64,000 nt of DNA from assembly GCF_900102365.1 (NCBI RefSeq), contig NZ_FOIN01000001.1:102064-166063 (forward strand), read 5' to 3'. Positions 7,991 to 14,322 of the stretch are shown here, one piece after another. The notes beneath the pieces were generated by a model. That model was not told the origin of the DNA. It was given only the letters and a program-made list of their open reading frames with translations, and did not search any database. Source of the stretch: Thomasclavelia cocleata (lineage in GTDB: Bacteria > Bacillota_I > Bacilli_A > Erysipelotrichales > Coprobacillaceae). A program made the position numbers and the translations under genes. Each line of letters begins with the position of its first letter. Positions within the stretch are counted from its first letter, which is position 1.

Positions 7991-8005
7991 TATTTCTTGT
8001 GATAT

Positions 8006-8087
8006 TTGTAAGTTTAGGATTGATTCGATCAATCTTATCTCTCCTACCTTACAACTTAATTATACACGAATTACTTGTATTTGTCAA
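8006..8087 (-). promoter_or_regulatory. Promoter B with hairpin leader
   Basis: Minus-strand TTGACA (8087-8082), 17-bp spacer, TATAAT (8064-8059). The RNA would begin AGTTGTAAGGTAGGAGAG. TTGTAAG (8054-8048) pairs with CTTACAA (8012-8006), enclosing the perfect hairpin GATTGAT-CGA-ATCAATC. Homologous to unit A at 8367-8469. Confidence 0.75.
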
Positions 8088-8305
8088 GTATTCCTTGTAT
8101 TTTTTTGAGGATTTCTTTTTTTTATAACTTCCTTAGATTTCAAATCATCCTCAATCAATTTTTTAATATAGCCTGCTTTATTGTCTAAATTATCAAGATA
8201 ATCAAGTATTTCTTTATCTTTATTTTTAGAAAATTTGATAGTGATAACTTTAGAATTTTTTTTATCACTTTTAGCATTGGCTTTTCTTTTAGCTTCACTC
8301 ACCAT
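8084..8305 (-). CDS. Ribbon-helix-helix-like small regulator
   Basis: 73 aa, very basic. After a Lys-rich N-terminus comes KVITIKFSKNKDKEILDYLDNLDNKAGYIKKLI, which has the strand-helix-helix pattern of the small plasmid-type ribbon-helix-helix family. Such proteins bind operators as dimers and often control copy number or partition. It has its own extended -10 (TGCTATAAT, minus strand, 8334-8326) and an AGGTGA site, and it lies downstream of leader unit A. It is one of only two genes here ending in TGA. Confidence 0.65.
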   Translation of the reverse strand: MVSEAKRKANAKSDKKNSKVITIKFSKNKDKEILDYLDNLDNKAGYIKKLIEDDLKSKEVIKKRNPQKNTRNT

Positions 8306-8366
8306 AATATCACCTCGCTATATTTATTATAGCACAATTCAACGCTATGGTTCATAAGGCTTTTAT

Positions 8367-8469
8367 TTGTAAGATATTGACATTTAGCTAAGTCAAGTTT
8401 TTGATCTTTTGACTTAACCTTTCCTTTACCTTACAACTATATTATACATGACAAACGCTAAAAAGTCAA
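8367..8469 (-). promoter_or_regulatory. Promoter A with hairpin leader
   Basis: Minus-strand TTGACT (8469-8464), 17-bp spacer, TATAAT (8446-8441). The RNA starts AGTTGTAAGGTAAAGG. TTGTAAG (8436-8430) pairs with CTTACAA (8373-8367) and encloses an 8-bp inverted repeat TTAAGTCA-type stem (8389-8396 / 8409-8416). Same layout as unit B. Confidence 0.75.
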
Positions 8470-8552
8470 TACTTTTTTATAAATTATTTAATTATTTTAA
8501 TGAATTATTATATATTAAATTAAATCAATTTATTAAAACGATCAAATATGGT

Positions 8553-8581
8553 TTGACAATTAAATAATACAAGTATATTAT
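8553..8581 (+). promoter_or_regulatory. Sigma-70 type promoter of 8604 gene
   Basis: TTGACA (8553-8558), 17-bp spacer, TATTAT (8576-8581), followed by AGGAGG and the ATG at 8604. Confidence 0.8.
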
Positions 8582-8603
8582 TAATTATAGGAGGTATTAT
8601 ATT

Positions 8604-9146
8604 ATGTCTAAAGAAATTATTTTTAAATATAACAACAATAACCAATTAAAAAAAACTATTAAAGAAATAGCTTTGTATAATGATATTAAAATGTCTAGTA
8701 TAGCTAACAACCTAAACATTAGCAATAGTCAATTAACAAATACTTTAAATAAAAAAAATATTAACTTTAATGATATTAAAAAGATATTAGACGTAGTTGG
8801 ATATGATTTAGTGTTAGAATTTAGACCTAAAGACAACTTTAGTATCAAAAATAAATTACCTGATACAATTAGTATAAATACGAATAACAATATGGAAATC
8901 AACACAGATATTGTTGACGATGATATATTGGCATTGCTAAATGATACAATCAAATATGGCTACAGTGGTATAAACGTTGTAGATAATTGGTTGGAAAATA
9001 ACGGTTACATTATAAATAGCAAGTTGTTTGATAGTGATGGTAAGATATTAGATAATGCTAGAGCGCTATTGGTTAAAGGTGTATCGTTTGGAAAAACCAA
9101 CGAACTAATTAAGAAGAAAGTCTTTATTAAAGATAAGAAGTTGTAG
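8604..9146 (+). CDS. HTH-containing putative regulator next to the origin
   Basis: 180 aa. Residues about 20-72 look like a Cro/XRE-type helix-turn-helix: MSSIANNLNISNSQLTNTLN, then FNDIKKILDVVGYDLVLEF. The rest is acidic and unassigned. It is divergent from the minus-strand operon, with a consensus promoter and AGGAGG site, and is the only gene between the early operon and the non-coding origin-like region. A copy-control or lysis/lysogeny role is plausible from position but not shown. Confidence 0.7.
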   Translation: MSKEIIFKYNNNNQLKKTIKEIALYNDIKMSSIANNLNISNSQLTNTLNKKNINFNDIKKILDVVGYDLVLEFRPKDNFSIKNKLPDTISINTNNNMEINTDIVDDDILALLNDTIKYGYSGINVVDNWLENNGYIINSKLFDSDGKILDNARALLVKGVSFGKTNELIKKKVFIKDKKL

Positions 9147-10380
9147 CCTATGCTAGTATAGTCCTTTTACATGCTATAAGCTATTTATTTAACGTATAAA
9201 GGCTAAAATGATATTATAGTAGGTAAGCTAAGGTATATAGGTAATGTGGCTTAGAATGGAAATATTTGATTTATAGAGTATGTGAGTAGAGATATGATAA
9301 TTGTAATAGTAGATATGCTAATGTAGTAATGTGGATATAGGATACACATAAAAACATAGAGTGATGTAAGCTACATATACAGAAAATATTATAGCAATGT
9401 ACCAATATAACATATTAATGTAATATATTAATGTAGTGCTCCAATATAGTATATTAGTACTATGCTATAGTAATATTACAGTTATAGTAGATAGAGTTAG
9501 TGGGTTAGTTAGATGAATCTGGTTAATTGACTTGATATGGTTGATTGATATGGTTGGTTGGATTGGATATGTAGTGTAATTGACATAACTGTATTAATGT
9601 AATAGTACAGTAGTACAGTTGATAGTGTCAACTAATATAGTCGGTATATAGATATAATTACTACTAAAAGTAGTTTTCGATACCGTTTCTAAGCTGATAC
9701 CAATTAACAACCCTATCATCAACCAGACCAACTCACCAACTCAATAAATTGTATTAAAATCAGTACAATACAATAAATAATACTGTACTACTATAAGTAG
9801 TATGGTATTTTATTTTAGATAACCCGGGGTATATCGAACTTTTCAAGCTATTTAAAACTGCTTAAAATCGCCTATCTACCCCATTTTTCTACCACACGAT
9901 CACCCCAAATTTCACCGACCGATTAAAATTTACTATCCAACAACCATAAAAATCACCCTATTTTAACTTTTTCAAAAAAATACAATTTTGCATCATATTT
10001 GTCCACAAACCTATCGGTAACTTATCGGTATAACTACCTTAAATACCCCTACTTTATTACCATAATCTTCGTATATTCTAACCATAACTATCCAACCATC
10101 TAATTAGCAATTTATTGTATTTTACAATTAATCATTAAATCACCTTTTCACTTTATCCCCTAAACATCCGTATTATCTCCGAAGAACAAAAAGTTGTATA
10201 TTTTGATTTAAAACCGACCTTTAAAATACCTATTTCTATCCTTATTAATATATTGACTTATTTGCGAAATTTTTCAGCATTATTAACAACATTAAAACCT
10301 AATTTACCGAATCGGTATATCCGAACCTGAAATAGTCAAATTTTAAATCCCAAAAAATCAAACTTGCAATTTTGATATAT
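9147..10380. other. Non-coding, strand-biased region with hairpin axis (candidate origin)
   Basis: No genes. The left part is G-rich and C-poor on the plus strand (9241-9300: 16 G, 1 C). The right part is the reverse (9901-9960: 2 G, 20 C). The change occurs at about 9640-9690, where CGGTAT (9642-9647) pairs with ATACCG (9680-9685) around the hairpin ACTACT-AAA-AGTAGT (9660-9674). Left and right arms share degenerate TGGTTGRT-like words in inverted orientation. Such a sharp switch fits an origin or terminus of replication. Confidence 0.6.
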
Positions 10381-10384
10381 TTTT

Positions 10385-10424
10385 TACTTTGCTAGTTGAC
10401 ATCAACTTATATTTAGTGTATAGT
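10385..10424 (+). promoter_or_regulatory. Operator-bearing promoter upstream of replication leader
   Basis: TTGACA (10396-10401), 17-bp spacer, TATAGT (10419-10424). The operator TACTTTGCTAGTT begins at 10385, and AGTTGA-CA-TCAACT overlaps the -35. A variant inverted half-site, ACTTAGCAAAGTAG, lies at 10486-10499. The first 23 bp match the lipoprotein promoter at 5950-6009. Confidence 0.75.
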
Positions 10425-10439
10425 GATTGTAGTAACGAT

Positions 10440-10679
10440 AGCTGGATTGTTTTTCAGTCCAGTTTAAATTCAAATATATAATGTTACTTAGCAAAGTAGA
10501 TATTAGCTTATTAAATCAATTTTAAGAAACGTTTTATTGATTTGTGACTATTTATACCTATTCAATTAAATGTTTCTTAGAATTAAAATATAAGCCATAT
10601 TTAGATATATGACTATTTTGGTGATGACATATATATTTGATATGAATAATTACTAAATCTAATCGAAAGGAGAAATATT
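10440..10679 (+). ncRNA. Structured untranslated leader
   Basis: Downstream of the promoter the RNA can form CTGGATTG/CAGTCCAG (10442-10462), AAATCAAT/ATTGATTT, TAAGAAAC (10523-10530) with GTTTCTTA (10572-10579) and ATATATG/CATATAT. The second and third overlap, so alternative folds are possible. No ORF is present. Confidence 0.45.
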
Positions 10680-10694
10680 ATGAATACAGGTTAA
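10680..10694 (+). CDS. Four-codon microORF (MNTG) behind a strong RBS
   Basis: AAAGGAG at 10666-10672 is well spaced from ATG 10680, yet the frame is only MNTG followed by TAA. It lies at the end of the structured leader, upstream of the GC-rich hairpins. It may be a leader peptide or ribosome-loading site, or the stump of a lost gene. Confidence 0.35.
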   Translation: MNTG

Positions 10695-10790
10695 TCTATT
10701 ACAATAATTCAATCTATCTTAATTTATGATATGGTTATCTACTGTCATCCTACTCAGTAATTAACAAGATAGCAGAAAATATAATACGTC

Positions 10791-11001
10791 CAATCCCGAA
10801 TCGAGTTTACGTCAGTAAACGACGATAAGGGTTGGCGAGCGCCGAGCACGTTAGTGCGAAGGTAAGACAAGTGAAGCGCAGCGAAACGATTCTCTTTCTG
10901 TTCTTTTTGAAAGGGTAAAAGCATTCTCTGTGCGCCCCCATATAACAATTTGTATCTATTTCATTTATTTTAAGAGGCAAGGGTACGCCAGTAACCGCCT
11001 C
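10791..11001 (+). other. GC-rich hairpin cluster upstream of the initiator gene
   Basis: Bases about 10791-10945 are far richer in G+C than the surroundings. They hold GTTTAC-GTCA-GTAAAC (10805-10820), GGC-GAGC-GCC (10834-10843) and GCAC-GTTA-GTGC (10846-10857), then a GCGCAGCGAAACG-type stretch. A further hairpin, GAGGC...GCCTC with loop GCCA, lies at 10974-11001. Compact four-base loops suggest a functional RNA or a single-strand initiation (primosome/lagging strand) site. Confidence 0.5.
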
Positions 11002-11069
11002 GAATATCTCATTTATATTGAAAGTAACAAAAAGATTATATTTGTATATTTAATTTGGCATTACATTTG

Positions 11070-11159
11070 AATAAAAAATATTTACTTTTTGCCAAGCGAG
11101 GTATAAAAAATATTAACCTTTTGTCTTAATTTAAGTATAAAAAATATTAACTTATTGTC
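11070..11159 (+). repeat. Three iterons next to the initiator gene
   Basis: Copies begin at 11070, 11101 and 11135: consensus GTATAAAAAATATTAAC followed by YTWTTGYC, the first copy being diverged. They are spaced 31-34 bp, about three helical turns, and end right at the ribosome binding site of the next gene. Initiator-binding iterons of plasmids have this arrangement. Confidence 0.75.
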
Positions 11160-11175
11160 AAAAAGGAGGAAATCA

Positions 11176-11955
11176 ATAATAAAAGATCAAACAAAAAAAG
11201 ATAATTTCATAATCATTCCCAAACATATTATTCAAGAAGGTGTCAAAAATAATATTTACTTAATGACTTACATTTATCTTATGTATAGAAAAAATGGCAA
11301 TGACGGTGTTGAATTTTCAAAAAAATCGTATTATTCGTTTATGGGAATAAAAAAGCCACAATTAAAAAAACAAGCTGATATTATTTTGGGTGATATATTA
11401 GAAAAATACAGCAATGCAATTATTAATATTGTTGATTTGAGTTTAAACGACTTAATTAACATTAAGCTCAATGTTGTAGATAGTAAAAAAAAATTTAAGG
11501 AATTGCATCCTGAAAAAAATGTATTTAAATTTGCTAAAATATATTTTGACGAAATAGATTTAATTATTGAGCAGGAAAAAAAATCTGAATTATCAGTATC
11601 AGCAAAAAAAATATTCCTATTCTTATCCTACCATCGCCTAAAGATGATTAAAAGAAATGGCGCCTTAGTAGAAACAGCTCCTGAAATTTCATATTTTCGT
11701 ATAAATGATTTATCAGAACAGATAAATATAAGTATGCGAACTATATCACGTATGCTTAAAATCTTAAGCGATATTAAAATTATCAAGACTAATCAAACAA
11801 AAACATTAAAAATCCCAGACACCACTTTTTTTATCAAGGGGTATATCATCGTGGCGGATTACCATTCTCGGGATATTAAATACTCAGCAGAAGAAAATCT
11901 CAAATATGGTGTTGAGTATGTAAATAACAAACTGAACGAAAGGAGGAAATTATAG
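11176..11955 (+). CDS. Replication initiator-like protein (ATA start)
   Basis: 259 aa if begun at ATA 11176 (or ATA 11179), which is correctly spaced after AAGGAGG. A TTG at 11155 would put the ribosome binding site inside the gene. The N-terminus has FIIIPKHIIQEGVKNNIYLMTYIYLMYRK. A winged-helix-like segment (ISYFRINDLSEQINISMRTISRMLKILSDI) lies in the C-terminal half. Iterons directly upstream support a role as replication initiator or replisome organiser of a phage-plasmid. No helicase or primase motif is present. The stop overlaps the next start by 1 bp. Confidence 0.65.
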   Translation: MIKDQTKKDNFIIIPKHIIQEGVKNNIYLMTYIYLMYRKNGNDGVEFSKKSYYSFMGIKKPQLKKQADIILGDILEKYSNAIINIVDLSLNDLINIKLNVVDSKKKFKELHPEKNVFKFAKIYFDEIDLIIEQEKKSELSVSAKKIFLFLSYHRLKMIKRNGALVETAPEISYFRINDLSEQINISMRTISRMLKILSDIKIIKTNQTKTLKIPDTTFFIKGYIIVADYHSRDIKYSAEENLKYGVEYVNNKLNERRKL

Positions 11956-12329
11956 TGCATAAAGATGATGAGTTATTTTTGGATGGATTAATAGAATCTG
12001 TAAATAACAAGTCAAGATATAAGGATTTATCCTATAAATCTGTTAATACCGCATGGAAATCGGACATATTTAAAGATGTTAAATTTTTAGCATTGGAAAA
12101 TCAGATCGCATTAAATCAGCAGTTTAGAAAAATCTATACAATATTTAACAATTTAAGCAAGATGTCTGTTAGCGATATTCAAAAAGAATATTGTAAAAAT
12201 AAGAGTTTCGCAAAATGTTATCCATTAGACGCAATCGAGGCTGATGCTAAATATAAAGAATTATTTAAACAAATTATAGATGCTTTAAAAGATAAAAATA
12301 AGGAAATTAAACCAAAGGAGGAAAATTAA
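11955..12329 (+). CDS. Hypothetical protein (124 aa)
   Basis: 124 aa from GTG 11955, coupled to the initiator stop (TAGTG) with AAGGAGG upstream. Lysine-rich and helical (ALNQQFRKIYTIFNNLSKM). Its last codons carry the ribosome binding site of the antirepressor gene. No recognised family; cotranscription with the initiator suggests a replication or regulation accessory role. Confidence 0.65.
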   Translation: MHKDDELFLDGLIESVNNKSRYKDLSYKSVNTAWKSDIFKDVKFLALENQIALNQQFRKIYTIFNNLSKMSVSDIQKEYCKNKSFAKCYPLDAIEADAKYKELFKQIIDALKDKNKEIKPKEEN

Positions 12330-12330
12330 A

Positions 12331-13170
12331 ATAGAATTACAAGTTTTTAAAAATAATGAATTTGGCGAAGTGAGAAGTTTATTAATTAATGGAGAACCTT
12401 ACTTTGTTGGAAAAGATGTATGTTTGGCATTTGGAGATACTAACCATAAAAGATCTTTATCAAAAATTGATGAGAATGATAAAGATACATATAGGGTTGA
12501 TACTTCTGGAGGCAAACAAAACATGGTTATTATTAACGAAAGTGGTTTGTATTCTTTATTATTTGCCATGCAACCTCAAAAAGCCAAGGGGGTGTCACAA
12601 AACGAACCCCTTATACAGCAGCGTATTGAAAAATTACGTGAATTTAAAAGATGGGTAACTCATGATGTTTTGCCTACTATTCGTAAAACTGGAGGCTATG
12701 CTAATAATGAAGAAATTTTTGTTGAGTCATATTTTCCTGAGATGGACGAAGCCTCAAAACAATTTATGGTCAATTCACTAGTTCAAATTAAAGAGAAAAA
12801 TAAACTCATACAAAAGCAAAAAGAAGAAATTGCTTATAAGGAAGAAGTTATTATCAATTTAGTTGACGATGTTTCGCTTGCTGAAAAACGTCAAGTTCTT
12901 AATCGTGTTGTTAGACATAATAAAGCTAATGCACAAAAACGATGGAATACTCTTTATCGTGAATTTGATAATAAATACCATATTAGAGTTTATAGCAGAA
13001 TGGAAGCATACAATAAACACAACAAACCTAAATGCAAGAATAGAGTCGACTATATTGATAAAGTAATGGGTAAATTGCCCGAGCTTTACGAAATCGCATG
13101 TAAACTCTATGAGAACGATGTTAAAGAACTGGTACAGGAAATGTATGAGCTTAACAATATTAAAAATTAA
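12331..13170 (+). CDS. Phage antirepressor, Bro-N plus ORF6C-like domains (ATA start)
   Basis: 279 aa from ATA 12331. Residues about 1-105 are a Bro-N domain: IELQVFKNNEFGEVRSLLI, then GEPYFVGKDVCLAFG, NESGLYSLLFAMQ, and FKRWVTHDVLPTIRKTGGY. A linker helix follows, and the last about 100 residues resemble ORF6C (RQVLNRVVRHNKANAQKRWN). The first GTG in frame (12370) would delete the conserved first strand of Bro-N, whereas ATA sits 9 nt after AGGAGG. Proteins of this type bind DNA or repressor and promote lytic growth. Confidence 0.85.
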   Translation: MELQVFKNNEFGEVRSLLINGEPYFVGKDVCLAFGDTNHKRSLSKIDENDKDTYRVDTSGGKQNMVIINESGLYSLLFAMQPQKAKGVSQNEPLIQQRIEKLREFKRWVTHDVLPTIRKTGGYANNEEIFVESYFPEMDEASKQFMVNSLVQIKEKNKLIQKQKEEIAYKEEVIINLVDDVSLAEKRQVLNRVVRHNKANAQKRWNTLYREFDNKYHIRVYSRMEAYNKHNKPKCKNRVDYIDKVMGKLPELYEIACKLYENDVKELVQEMYELNNIKN

Positions 13171-13188
13171 ACTAAAGGAGGATAAGGA

Positions 13189-14322
13189 ATAGCCGTTTAT
13201 TTAGATAACGCTGCTAAGAGTAAGCCTAAAAAAGAGGTCTTGGACGTTATCGTTAAATCATTACACGAAGACTGGTATAACCCCTCTTCTCTTTACCATC
13301 CTGCCCAGGAGGTAAAAAAGAAACTTGAAGATGCCAGGTCAGTGATTGCAAAAAGGGTTAATTGTAGTCCTGAAGAAATTATATTTACTTCAAGCGGTAG
13401 TGAAGCTAATAATTTAGCATTAAGATGCTATACAAACTCAGAAAATAAAGCTCATTTTATTTTAGCTGATCCTACTTCACATAAATCGGTTATCAAAAAC
13501 AATTATTATTGGTCACTTGAAGTTGATAGTAATGGGGTTATTAATTTAAAATCATTAGAAAGCAAGCTTGCGAATACACATAACATACAATCTTACAAAA
13601 TTGTATCAGTATGTGGAGCTAACAATGAAATTGGAACAATTCAGCCGATTAAAGAAATTTCAAAACTATGCCATAAACACGATATAATATTTCATGTTGA
13701 TGCAGTTCAACTGATTGCCGATAAGAAGATTGATGTTAAAGAGCTAGGAATAGATTTAATGAGTGTATCAGGTTCTAAAATCGGATGCCCTTCTGGAATT
13801 GGTTTTCTTTATGTTAAAAAAGGTATATCTGTAACCCCTTTAATACAAGGTGAACAGGAAAAAAGTATGCGTGGTGGCACAGAAAACATACCGTATATAC
13901 TTGGACTCTCAAAGGCAGTAGAATTGTTAAATTATTCAAAATCTAATCATTTAAAAAGTTTAAGAGATTATTTTATTAATAAACTCCTAATATTGCCTAA
14001 TACATATCTAATTGGAGCAAATGGTAATGACAGATTATCCAATAATATAAATATCTGTTTTCATGGCATCGAAGCAGAATCACTGTTATCGTATTTAAAT
14101 CTATATGAAATCTATGCATCTGGTGGTTCTGCCTGCAACAGTAAAAATTTAGAAGCAAGTCACGTTTTAAAAGCAATAAGACTGCCTGAAGACGACCTTC
14201 ATAGCTGTATCAGATTTTCGTTAAACGAAGATAGTACAGTTGATGAACTTGAAGAAGCTTTTGAAGTAATTCAAAGATTCGTAATAAGACAAAATTTTTA
14301 TAATGGTGGTGACGCTTCTTAG
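13189..14322 (+). CDS. Cysteine desulfurase (NifS/IscS family, ATA start)
   Basis: 377 aa. PLP-dependent fold type I enzyme that removes sulfur from cysteine. N-terminal AVYLDNAAKSKP, substrate/PLP region SSGSEANNLALR, lysine in VSGSKIGCPSGIG (usual His-Lys is Ser-Lys here), GGTENIPYILG, and the active-site loop YASGGSACNSK with the catalytic Cys all present. A TAA stop at 13183-13185 and the conserved YLDNAA force initiation at ATA 13189, 7 nt after AAAGGAGG. The stop overlaps the polymerase start (TAGTG). It could supply sulfur for tRNA or DNA modification, but no partner (dnd, thiI or tus-like genes) is visible here. Confidence 0.85.
   Translation: MAVYLDNAAKSKPKKEVLDVIVKSLHEDWYNPSSLYHPAQEVKKKLEDARSVIAKRVNCSPEEIIFTSSGSEANNLALRCYTNSENKAHFILADPTSHKSVIKNNYYWSLEVDSNGVINLKSLESKLANTHNIQSYKIVSVCGANNEIGTIQPIKEISKLCHKHDIIFHVDAVQLIADKKIDVKELGIDLMSVSGSKIGCPSGIGFLYVKKGISVTPLIQGEQEKSMRGGTENIPYILGLSKAVELLNYSKSNHLKSLRDYFINKLLILPNTYLIGANGNDRLSNNINICFHGIEAESLLSYLNLYEIYASGGSACNSKNLEASHVLKAIRLPEDDLHSCIRFSLNEDSTVDELEEAFEVIQRFVIRQNFYNGGDAS

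Larger units (their letters stand above)
7380..8058 (-). ncRNA. Structured non-coding region / candidate large ncRNA
   Basis: No frame of note on either strand for about 700 bp, but the sequence is packed with paired segments: a perfect 15-bp stem (7837-7851 / 7880-7894), GATTAG/CTAATC with inner CTTGTA/TACAAG (7641-7689), a TTGC-ATGTT hairpin (7734-7758), GGTTAATCGTT/AACGATTAACC (7941-7981) and TTGATAATTA/TAATTATCAA further left. A TTGACA-17-TATAAT promoter (8059-8087) points into it on the minus strand. A hairpin plus T5 at 7597-7624 could end the transcript. It could be an ornate phage RNA of the ROOL/GOLLD kind or a very long 5' leader. Confidence 0.5.

Noticed and set aside
7380-8058. 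tRNA genes in the structured region
   Set aside because: No cloverleaf with TTCRA and acceptor stem could be drawn; stems are longer and differently spaced.
10754-10948. 64-aa minus-strand frame over the GC-rich hairpins
   Set aside because: No ribosome binding site, unusual composition, and the segment is explained by palindromic hairpins.
11176-11955. Classical Rep_3 family initiator
   Set aside because: Iterons and a winged-helix-like segment fit, but I could not match the usual Rep_3 sequence blocks, so only initiator-like is claimed.
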